A stretch of DNA of 64,000 nt, taken from positions 12,710,001 through 12,774,000 of the forward strand of contig CM106586.1 of the NCBI GenBank assembly GCA_048013815.1, in the 5' to 3' direction. The first letter of the stretch is position 1. The number at the start of each line of letters is the position of its first letter. Positions 10,372 to 20,900 of the stretch are shown piece by piece. Position numbers and translations under genes: made by a program. The notes under the pieces were generated by a model, which had not been told where the DNA came from, did not search any database, and saw only the letters and a program-made list of their open reading frames with translations. Source of the stretch: Setoptus koraiensis. Lineage: Eukaryota > Arthropoda.

Positions 10372-11886
10372 TCATCTACTCCAGATCTTCAGAATTCTAT
10401 CCTTGCCTCCGCTAACTACTCTGTCTCCGTTGGGGCTCCAATCTACAACGTACACTTCGTCTGCGTGACCAGGTAAATCATTGAGTATTTTCGAGCCCTT
10501 AGGTAATATCCGCCACACTTTTAGTGTTTGATCGGCACTACCACTGACTAATAGTCTGCTGTCAGACGACCAAGCCATCTGATAGACACGGCTAACGTGA
10601 CCCCTTAGGGTGGAGATAAATTTTCCGTCTTTACCGTCCCACAACCTGATGGAATGGTCAAAGGAAGCACTTGCAATATATCTCATATCGGGAGAGAATT
10701 TCACGTCGTTTATTAGCTGTTGATGACCTGTGAGCCTGGCTACGGGTTCCTTTTTGCTTTCCGGGTGCCACAAAAACATAGTGAAATCATCTGAGCCAGA
10801 AACTATCACATCCTCGTTGCCCGCTCTAGCTTTGTCGTATCTTTCTTGTGCAATTCTAGCCAGCTCGGCTCGGCTCATTTTGTCTAAATCGAAAGCAGAT
10901 TTAAGTTCATCAGGGTTGTTTTTGGTTTGAAATATGGCCGACGGTTCAAATGGTCCAGTTCTAACAATGTAATCACAGTTCAGTGCCAATGTATTGACCC
11001 AGTGAGCGTGGCCCTTGAGAGTCCTGCAGAGGGTGCCGTCTTTCCCTCGCCACACTTTAATTGTTGTATCTTGGGATGCAGAATATATAAGTCCATTGGC
11101 GCTCCATTTGATACAAGTAACCGACATTGTGTGTCCAGATAGAGTCAGCTCACATTTATACAAGACAGTGTCCCAAATTTTAATTGTGCCATCTTTCGAT
11201 GAGCTAGCCAAACGTCTGCAATCTGGGCTGCAATTGATGGGTTCCCAAGCCAAGCACGTTATCCATTTGGCGTGACCGCTCAATGGAGAGCTATTCTTTT
11301 GTCTACCGATAGATGGGTCCCATAGAATGATCTGGCCATTCTTACAGCCAGATGCTAGTTGTCGACAATCGGGAGACCAGGCCACAGCTAGAACCCAATT
11401 CTTGTGTCCTTGGCATGTATACAACGGCGTCTGAGATGTCATGTCCCATATCCGCACAGTAGTATCGCCTGATCCAGAGGCTAGACTTGTTCCATCTGGA
11501 CTGAATTGTACACTTACAATGGCCTCACCATGGCCTGCCATGGACGTGGTGCATCTTGTCACTGGCTCTACTTTAAACACTGCCTGGGGTGCGTAGACTA
11601 TTTTGAGCACTTGCTCCGAGTCAAGCTTGATTGCATCGCTATTGTCCTCTAACGTCTTCCGAATTGATTCTGTTATTTGAATGTTGTTGATGAAAAACAA
11701 GAAGGGCACTCTGTCGTCTTTGGTTTTCTGTAACACTGCGTCGCAAAGAGATTGTAAATTAGTCGGATTCAAATCCAGAGGTAGCTCTATCTGTTGTCCG
11801 CTCACATCTCCTGATTCTGAAATAAACTGGGTCAGCATGGACTGTTCGCTTATAGTCATTTTTGGTTTTTTGGTTGTTGCCCCCAT
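10372..11886 (-). CDS. NLE1: Notchless homolog 1 (ribosome assembly WD-repeat protein)
   Basis: A single-exon CDS of 504 aa, close to the family length of about 485. NLE1 (yeast Rsa4) binds pre-60S particles and engages the AAA+ ATPase midasin through its N-terminal NLE (ubiquitin-like) domain during late nuclear maturation. It was first described as a Notch modifier. Residues about 15-100 match the NLE domain (VPFLFFINNIQI, LDSEQVLKIVYAPQAVF). They are followed by about eight WD40 blades with clear GH...D...WD/IW repeats, such as SGSGDTTVRIWD, SSSKDGTIKIWD, SASFDHSIRLWDGKDGKF and the C-terminal SGGKDRILKIWSR. The start at 11886 (MGATTKKPK) is chosen because the homology begins there. The open frame continues upstream for 74 codons without family similarity and is likely 5' UTR. 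It is transcribed divergently from the RabGAP1-like gene. Confidence 0.95.
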   Translation of the reverse strand: MGATTKKPKMTISEQSMLTQFISESGDVSGQQIELPLDLNPTNLQSLCDAVLQKTKDDRVPFLFFINNIQITESIRKTLEDNSDAIKLDSEQVLKIVYAPQAVFKVEPVTRCTTSMAGHGEAIVSVQFSPDGTSLASGSGDTTVRIWDMTSQTPLYTCQGHKNWVLAVAWSPDCRQLASGCKNGQIILWDPSIGRQKNSSPLSGHAKWITCLAWEPINCSPDCRRLASSSKDGTIKIWDTVLYKCELTLSGHTMSVTCIKWSANGLIYSASQDTTIKVWRGKDGTLCRTLKGHAHWVNTLALNCDYIVRTGPFEPSAIFQTKNNPDELKSAFDLDKMSRAELARIAQERYDKARAGNEDVIVSGSDDFTMFLWHPESKKEPVARLTGHQQLINDVKFSPDMRYIASASFDHSIRLWDGKDGKFISTLRGHVSRVYQMAWSSDSRLLVSGSADQTLKVWRILPKGSKILNDLPGHADEVYVVDWSPNGDRVVSGGKDRILKIWSR

Positions 11887-12259
11887 TATTATGTTAATTA
11901 TACAATAGTCAATTTGTCTGAAATAAATAAAATAATTGGTAGTGTATTTTTGCAAAGGAAAGGTGCGGACTGAAAATGAATGACGAAAAATTGTGGAAAA
12001 AAAACCACGTGTCATCAACATTGTCCATGCCACATGACATGTTAGACATATTTTTAATTTGGGATACTTTTGAATTTGGCGCAAGCATTGCTTGCCAAGC
12101 AAAATCAAAACATGAGCAAGTTTTGCGGCATCACCATATGACTTGTACGACGCTTTTGATTCGTTACGGATATTTTCAGAACGGAGACCTCTCTACTTAA
12201 TTTTGACAGATAAACTATGTTAATATGTTCCACCAGATGACATTGTTACTTCAATTTCC
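11887..12259. promoter_or_regulatory. Bidirectional promoter between NLE1 and the RabGAP1-like gene
   Basis: Only 373 bp separate two divergent start codons, so both core promoters and 5' UTRs must lie here. A palindromic E-box CACGTG sits at 12006-12011, and there is no clear TATA box. E-boxes often occur upstream of ribosome-biogenesis genes such as NLE1, but a functional role here is inference. Confidence 0.5.
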
Positions 12260-14682
12260 ATGGAGAATCTAGATCAAGAAGAAAAACTGACCGAGGGAGT
12301 GACCAACTCTCACCCCAAATTAGCTCCCTCGTCCCTTTCTACAACGAGCCTTGATAATGACGAAGCAAATAGCCATGGCATCAACATAGAGAACATTGTT
12401 TCCGACAACAATTTAGCTATTTCTATTGAAGAGGACGGTGATGCAACAGATACAGAGATCTCGATCCAGGAAAATGTTTGTCAACAAACAAATCTAGAAA
12501 CAGAAAACAGTAAAGGAGAGCGACCAAGTGATGATGAAGACGGTGAACCTATTCCTAGTGGCACGGTAAGTAGACTAGTTATTTGGCTATGCATATGAAC
12601 GATTAGTAATTATTGCATCCAGATAACAATCAGATCAATCCGTCCATTCTCATTCTTTTTCAGGGTGCAGTGAGCAAAGACTGCTCTCCATCTGATTTAC
12701 AAGGTTGGTCTGAATTACTTCCAAGATGGCACAATAAATTAGAGCAAAGGCCGAAAGGTCTCGAACGCTTAGTTAGACTGGGTATACCCGAGGCTTTGAG
12801 GGGCGAAGTATGGCAATTATTATCCAACTGTGAGCAAGATACAAAGTTATGGAACTACCTCATGGAGCAATATAGAATACTTCTCACTCAGACTGCCCCC
12901 ACCGAGCAAATTATTCTGAGGGATGTCAATAGGACCTATCCTGCTCATGAAAACTTTCGATCTGGCAGTTCTGCTTCTTTACTGGATTCACTATACAAAG
13001 TCTGTAAAGCCTACGCTGTGTATGATGAGGAAGTTGGTTATTGCCAAGGACTATCTTTTCTAGTTGCAGCTCTCTTATTACACATGCCCGAGGAGCAAGC
13101 ATTCTGTGTTTTTACCAGAATTATGCAATCCTATGGATTGAGAGATTTATTCAGGAATAATTTTGATGTTCTATATCTCAAGTTCTATCAACTAGAGAGA
13201 CTTATGGAGGAACAAATTCCAGACTTGTATCAGCATTTTGTCACTTTGGGGATCGAGCCATTCATGTATGCAAGTCAATGGTTTCTGACAGTATTCACAG
13301 CAAAATTTCCTCTTTATGCAGTCTTCTACATCATGGACATATTCCTTCTAGATGGCATGGATACCATATTCCAAGTAGCCTTAGCATTGTTATACAGTTC
13401 TCGGCAGGATTTACTGGCTTTAGATTTCGAAGGAATCTTAAAATACTTCCGAGTTCAGATGCCAAAGCGCTATAGAAATCATGAGACTGTTCAAATACTC
13501 ATGAAGACCTCATCCGAGATGAGCATAAAACATCTTAAAAAGTATGCCAAGTCATACATAGCTTACAAACAACGTGAAAGGTTGAATGAGAATCCGCTTG
13601 CTAGACTGCAGAAAGAAAATCAAAAACTAACCGCTAATAACATGAGACTCGAACAAGAGAATGATGATTTAGCAAGAGAACTAGTAGCATCTAAAATAAA
13701 TCTCAGGCAGCAATTAGACTATACAGAAGACAAAGCTGAGAACTTGAATAAGGCACTCGCAAGCACCAATCAACAAGTCAAGGTGTGCAATAGTCATATA
13801 TCTGATCTAGAAGACGAAAAAAGTAGGTTAGAAGTGGAGGTGCAGCAATTGAAGTCTGTGTGCCGACGAGAGATGCAAAAAGCTGAAGTTGAACTTACAA
13901 GAAACTCAAGTATTATATGTGATTATAAGAAAATTTGTTCTCAACTGAGCCAACGTCTTGACGAGCAGCACAACGATCACAATCTATTCATCGAAAGTAT
14001 CATAGATATCGCAAGGGATAAGAACTGTGATAAAGAATGCTACAAACTGATAGAATCTTTCGCTAATAGCAAAAAGACCATGTCGTCAAATCAAAGTATT
14101 CGAGACGACACCATCGATAAGACTAAGGCGCCTTCTGACCGAAACGACAAAAATGAGACGCCTAAGAAGTTGGTGTTTCTTTCAGATAATGGCACTGGCG
14201 ACATAAAAGCTGAGGGTTCAGCATCAGTTATTGATCATCCGCTTTCACCAGAATTCAAAGGTAGCTTAAGTGAAGAGGTAAAGATTAGGAATCTCACTAA
14301 GCATGTAGACGAGTTAGAGGTAGAATTAGCAAGAACAAAGTTAGCTCTGGTTGAGGCGGAATGTAGAAATCAACAGTTATTACATGATTTGACTATGAAA
14401 TCAACTCCAATAAGCGATATACTTTCGCCTTCTTTGATAACTAATCCAGGTCGGCTAGATTTCTCTAAGAAGACGCCAAAAATAGCCGTAGCAGCCATGT
14501 CTCGACTTAACACACTGATAAGTGATACAATATCCAACATGAGTCAATCATCAACACATTCTTCAAATTCTTCTAAAACAATACCACCCGCAACTAATGA
14601 GGGCAAATCATTTGTGCCAAATAGTAATCAATCTAATAGTCAACTAAATTACTTACAGCAATCTACTCAACCAGACTGCTGA
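12260..14682 (+). CDS. Rab GTPase-activating protein, RabGAP1/RabGAP1L type (TBC domain)
   Basis: Two exons, 12260-12565 and 12664-14682, joined in phase 0 (donor GTAAGT, acceptor TTCTTTTTCAG), giving 774 aa. TBC proteins stimulate GTP hydrolysis by Rabs through a dual-finger mechanism. After an acidic, Ser-rich N-terminus, the TBC domain runs from about residue 113 to 340, with GIPEALRGEVWQLL, the arginine finger IILRDVNRTYPAH and the glutamine finger YCQGLSFLVAALLLHMPEEQAF. A long coiled coil follows (from RLQKENQKLTANNMRLEQENDDLARELVASK), which closely matches the RabGAP1/RabGAP1L C-terminus, including NSSIICDYKKICSQLSQRL. Vertebrate RabGAP1 is about 1070 aa and carries an N-terminal PTB domain. 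That domain is absent here, so the protein resembles the short isoforms. The C-terminal 150 residues are Ser/Thr/Asn-rich. Confidence 0.92.
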
Positions 14683-16678
14683 TACATTGATAATGTATCG
14701 ATGTTAATTATATTGTATATCTACTACTTTCCTATAAAATATGCCTCTGAACTATCTAACTAAGTCCGTTTTAGATAGATGAGCTATATAAATAATTGTT
14801 GTCCATACATCTACATGTCACACTTCTTCTGTTATAATTGTTGATGAGTATTGTGTTAAGAAGATTTGAAATGAGAGTTCAATTTTCTATCCAAAATCGT
14901 CATCATCATGAGTATTTTATGGCAGCGAATCGTTGTGGAAATTGTGTTAATGTTGTCATTATTGAATTGTGCCAATCAATTTCATGGGAGGGCTGTCTGC
15001 TTCTTGGAACCAATTAACTCTAAACTTTTTTATTCCAGCAATCTTTATTAGCTGTAATTGGTTAATCATTATGGTTGCAAACTGACAGCCAACAACAACT
15101 TGTATTGTAACTTGATGTACTTTTTTCTAGCAATCTTCGAGACTTGCGAGTCAATATTTGAAGAAGATTCTCGAAAACAACATGTGCGGGCTCTAATAAA
15201 ACAACCGTGATCTAGACAGATTTACTGAGAGTTACTCTACAATCCAGGCTGACCTAATAAATGCTCTAACTATGACAACTGATTCAATTATTAATGGTAG
15301 TTGGTCGCTATCTTCTAATTTAAGCCTTCGACAAAATATATTTAGATACATAATCTACAAAAATAAACGAAGTGAGGAATAATCAATTTGGGATATTCAA
15401 CTAATCTTGTTAACATGCATGTATCATCAAATCACAAACCAATTCACAATCATACCGAATAGATGCCAAGATAAGATGAGGACATTGGCAAAGAGAGTGG
15501 TTATTTCCGCTTAAGAAACAACAACACTACCAACCGAGCATACATAAAAGAATTAGCAACAGTTCGACAAGTTCTGACCACTTGGAAATTATGTCAGCAA
15601 TGAAGAAATCAACATGTGAAAATAAACAAAAATCTAGGAAGAGATTGTTTTGTGGCTGTCTACATGGCCGTGTTAATGGTTTGATTCTCTCTCACTCAAC
15701 TTTCTCTCTGTCTGTTTATCGTAAGCAAACTTGGTGTTTTGCAAACTCTAGAGGAGCAATCTCTACAACATAAACTAGGAATTAGTTTCGCCAAAAGCTA
15801 ACTTGTTGTGGTGATGGTGGTGGTCAGACAATAACAACGTTACGCATTACACATAGTGGAGAGATAAACAGTGAAAGAGAAGAATTGTGCAATCTGTGAA
15901 ATAAAACACTCATTTATCTCTCGCATTCACCATCGGTTAACACGACAAATGGTCAGTCTTGTTCGGTCATTGAACGCATGGTTATTACCCAAGAGGTATA
16001 CCACTGTGACGCTGATAACTTCATGGTTCTCTTTCAATAAAATCACTCAGTGGAAAGGTGTTAATTCAATGACAGTTATAGGTATTGATTATTCAGGATT
16101 CACTAGCTACAGTACTTGAGTGCTTCAGGTCTCTGATCGGTGATTTGGAACTGGTAAAACTAAGAGGGATGGCCAGAATCCGACAGAAGAACAGAGAAAA
16201 TCTTATGAAATCTCTCACTGTCCCTATACAAACACCAACACATGTATCCAAGACAATCGCTATTTATGGGCATAGCGGAATCCATCGGCAGCACCGTACC
16301 GAGTTTGCAGACTTGAGCAAATAGTCAAGTTACACTAGTAACCTATAGAGTGAGAATTTTTAGTTTATTAATATGGGTCAATATGGATAATAGGTGTATA
16401 CAATTGGACGACTACTGTTCTGGCTCCAGCAACGGATTGTCAGGCTGCTCGAGCACTATTTAAGCGAAAGTTTTTAATTAAATTGTTGGCATTCGTTAAT
16501 TGATTGCTTCAAGTTCGCATCGAATAAGAAACAGAGACAACAACAAAAAATAAGATATAAGACAATATCAACAAACAACATGCAAATCAACTGATGACAA
16601 AGTTCCACTGGTCGACTATCACAAGCCATACTACGTACTCTAAATACTCTCAAGATTTTCTAAGGATCAACTTTCACA
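14683..16678. other. Intergenic region without recognised gene
   Basis: About 2 kb of AT-rich sequence. Open frames are short (82 codons at most), with no domain or signal peptide. It should contain the RabGAP1-like 3' UTR and the promoter of the downstream secreted protein. No repeat of note was seen. Confidence 0.5.
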
Positions 16679-17869
16679 ATGATGGATTTACCAATTTTGG
16701 TAAGTATGTTCTAGATAGGCTAATTTATTGAGACTACTATTTTTCAGTTGTAACATCATTTCATTTAAATTTGTCGTTTGTAGCCTCTTTGCTACGAGAG
16801 AGAAAGAATGGCATCTATTTCAATAAAACTATTAGTTATTACATTTGTTATGCTAGCTGCATCATCCGGTAGCAATAATAAACATTTCATTGGAGCAAAC
16901 GCTTCGTCATCAGCAAATCATCTTCCAGCCACATCAACAAATATGATCAACATTGTTGATCACAGCAATCTACCTGTTGACGTCAATCAACCAGCGCCTA
17001 CGTCGCCAACGCAATCGATGAATCCGTCTAGTTCTCATCATCCGCATACAATCCAAGATGCTTACTCACAAAATCATCAACATATACAACAACAACAGCA
17101 ACAACAACAACAACAGCAACAACATCAACATCAACAACAGCAGGATGCTAATCAATTTTTGCCGAATTCAGCATTAATTAACTCGGTTGGCCAAAACAAT
17201 CAATTAACATTGGAGCAAACTGGTGGCGATGGTGTCAATCTAGAATCGTTTGCCGAATTGTCCAATGTATCACCCAGTGGTAATCAGCCAACAGAAATGA
17301 TGCTAGATTCCGTGTTACCCGATCTAACGGGACAAGCCAAAAACCAACAACATCAAACAATTGAGAGGCGATTCGGTCTATTCAAAAAAGGTAACTCGGG
17401 CTTCAACTCGGCTAGCCCCCATTATGGAGGATCAGGTTATCTCATCAATGATTGCGATCGTTGTTTAGCCAGCATGAGTCACCAGGTACCGACAAATGCG
17501 GACCTCCAAGCTGCAGACCCCATACAGACCATGCAAGCCCCTGGTATGCCTTTTATGCAACCATTTTCACCGTTGAAAAACAAACTATTCATCAAGTTTC
17601 CATTGTTTAAGCCCATACCAATAGGTGACTCGTATTCGTCCGATTCGCCATTGTGGCCAACAACTAATCTACACTATCAGCAACACAATAGACTTCCGTC
17701 GCTGACATCGTCCATGTTTCAACCTATGAGACCCTCTTATAATTGCATACAATCGCCACCAATAGTAGCCACTTCTGCACCAGTTGGTAGCCAGGAACCC
17801 GTTAATGGCAAACTAAAAAGTTACCAAACACAACAGAGTTATCACCACTCTCCAACAAGCCAATATTAG
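16679..17869 (+). CDS. Unrecognised secreted glutamine/asparagine-rich protein
   Basis: The main ORF starts at ATG 16808 and encodes 353 aa, with a clear signal peptide (ISIKLLVITFVMLAASSG). The mature part is rich in Gln, Asn, Ser and Pro, with a poly-Gln tract at about residues 94-112 interrupted by His. A motif LINDCDRCLASM carries two cysteines, and the C-terminal third has Pro/Phe-rich segments (PFSPLKNKLFIKFPLFKPIP). A small upstream exon, 16679-16699 (MMDLPIL), with donor GTAAGT and acceptor TTTGTAG, joins in phase 0 to 16784 and would add 15 residues before the signal peptide. The cleaner secretory start is 16808, so the first exon may be mainly 5' UTR. I do not recognise the family. 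An extracellular matrix, cuticle-associated or precursor protein is possible. It is convergent with HEATR5B, whose stop codon lies 130 bp away. Confidence 0.7.
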
Positions 17870-17999
17870 TTATTTGGCTAGCTATGATTTTAATATATCT
17901 CATTTACAAGGTTTTATTACATAACAAAAATAGTTGCAGAGACTATATTTTGTTGATCGATTTTCTATACAGTATAGTATCGGCGAGTGCAATGCTGTC

Positions 18000-20900
18000 C
18001 TATTTGTTGTCAAAATTATTGTTGCTCTTAGTAGTGTTTGTTGTATAAAAATTACTAAAGTCTGTCTTTAACTTTATGCTGCCAGTGATTGGTTTCGTAT
18101 TCTTTTCTGTGCTGTTATCACTGTTTAGCCTCTGGCCGTCAATGTGTTTCGAGGACTCTAGTTTGGTTTGCAAGCTTTGTTTTATTTGATTATCTGCCTC
18201 TTGCTTACGCTTGATGGCATCCTCCAAAATTGCACGAAATTCATGGCCTTGATTTATAACCTGTTTAAATTCTTGCGGATAAATCTTACCGATGCTAGCA
18301 ATATAATCTAATGCCACAGATAAAAGTTCCATTTGATCACGAGTCAAAGGTACGGGATCCTGGTTATCAATTGGGGCTGGTGGCACCACCATTATCCTCA
18401 TCAGAATCTTAATATACACTGTCATCATATTTAAACGTTTCTCAGTGCTTTGGGCGATCTTGATAAGTATCTGTAGCGACTGGAGGCCATTTTTAATCAA
18501 ATCAATTAAGCCTTTCTCTTTCAAAGATATTTTTCCTGATAAAACGGCCTCGCATTTTTCCGCTATAAGTCTCACCTTAATCATTAATAGTTTATTGACG
18601 AATAGTGCAACAAGGTCCAAGGATTCTATGTATAGTTTGTTCAATATGCTGATCGTTCTCGATTGAACCTGATCCATAGCGATAGGATGGAAGTGAAAAA
18701 TTGAGATGGTTGTTAACTTTGTTGATGAAACTCATAAAACTGCATGAAAATAACTAATGTGGGGTGGTATAACTTACAATACAATCATTACAAGTGAGCC
18801 CTTCGTTATAAGCCTCAATACACTTCTCGATTAATGAAGTTTCTTCATTGATGTCTGGCACATATGGCAGAATAGTCTGTAACGATACCAAGAGAACTGT
18901 AATTTGATTTCTTTTCTTACTGTCCATCTGGCTGTTATTTCCTTCGGAGTTATTGAAGACAGATCTCAAATAATCAAGCAACACGGCTACAAAACCCATC
19001 GGTATTTTTTTGATATTATCATTGGTTGGATTGGTTGAGTTTTCCCTAATACTTTTGAGGTGATTTCCCAATGTAAACAACAAATTGATTACGCCATTCA
19101 TAGGCTGAAGTTTCTCTATATCACTGAACACTATATCATTTTTGTACAAGTAACCAATTCTGGAGATCATGCTAGCTAATATGGAGAATAATGAAGAAAA
19201 TAAAGGAAGGGATTCTGAAGTACTTGAGCGACCGTATAATTTAGGTAAATGGGACATGATTCTCAATATAAGATCTAGACTGGCGATGTCGAATTTGGTG
19301 GATCCTTGGAGGTTATTGTGGGATATATCTCGCTCATTGGCACAGATGATAAAGCTAGAGGAAGCCGCAACGTGCAGGCCTCCTAGTTGATTGTCTACAC
19401 TAGATATCAGTTTGGCTGGTAATGAGTTAGAAGATGGAGATCGCTCTGGAATGAAATTTGCGTTAAGCCGACCCCCAAATCTAGTTCCGCTCAGACTTGA
19501 GTTACCAAAATTTTCTTTAAATATGCAAACACATATTTCTAAGATTACTCTGATAATGATACTATCAATATTGCCATTGGTATTATCATCGGTCGCTTCA
19601 ATTTGCTGGCACTCAGTTTGTGAGGACGCAATAAGATTTGTGATTTTGAGCACCTTCAGATGATGTAAATTGCTCCTTTTAGTTATTAATAGACGATGCA
19701 TAATACAGACTAAGTCAAGTGTTAGTTTACCGTCTTTGCGTAATAAATTCTGGGCATAAGTTTGATTCAGTGTTTGCTCTAGAGATGATAGGCACAAATT
19801 TATACTATTGATAGGGTCACAAGACCTAGAATTTGAGAAGGCCTCCATAGATATACCAAAAATTAAATGTAGATGACGTTGCGCAATCATATCATGATCT
19901 ATAGGTAGTTTGGTTTCAGCATCACAGTCTGTTTCAGGTTTGCATGATTCAGTAGTTTCATTCCACTGATTTTTGATATAATTGTTATCTAAAATAAAGT
20001 CATTTGAGCACAACCAAGTGGTTGCGGCCCGTAATATAGGCGACCAAATGTGCCTAAATTGATTCCTCGCAATGTCGGCGGTATCCTGTGTGTAAAATGT
20101 GCCACCATCATGTGGCAAACTTGATAAATATTTTTTAGGTAATGTTAGCATAGCGTAATCTCTTAAAGCTAATAACCAGTAATTGATTAGAATGTTTAAT
20201 TGGGGACGAACAAGATTTAGTAGATCCAATTTGATTTGATCGTTGCGCTTATTTGCATCGAGCATTTTGATTGAATCAACATTTGATTCTCTGATGTGCG
20301 ATGCCTGATGATGGCGTTCATCAGTGGTGGCCGCCGTATAAACTTCAGCCCAAGCAGTTAAAATCGCTAATCTCTCATGATTGGACGCACATTCGTTGTA
20401 GATTTTAAGATTATTGTTGACTGTTTTCTCAATTTTGTTTATCGATGACACCATCAAGTGATGAATGCGTCGTAAGTCATTTAAGTCTTGCGCAACACCA
20501 CTACATATCCATCGACTACAAACTTGACAAGCGTTTGCAGTAATATGCGGTGGCACGTCAGGGGCGAAAGCGGGCCTGAGTGCCGAACTGACTTGAGCTT
20601 GATATTGTTCTAATATGGAATGACCTGGATATTCTCTTTCTTCTAGATGGGAGAATCTGTCTATAATCAATTGCAGCATCATCAGACCCTCCAGTCTTAG
20701 GTCATCAATAGATGAAGTTGCGGCGACAAATGACATTCTTATAAGATCCGACAGATTGTTCACTAAAAAATTATATTTTGCATTGATTTGTCGCGTTGAT
20801 AGACGATTTAGGTGAGTCTGGTAGTAATTCGTATGATCACAAGTACCGTCATTTTCGCTTGAATATATTTCTATGAGACGTCTCAATACTGACATTGCGT

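Noticed and set aside
11887-12108. N-terminal extension of NLE1
   Set aside because: The frame is open for 74 more codons, but NLE homology begins at MGATTKKPK and the extension looks like AT-rich 5' UTR.
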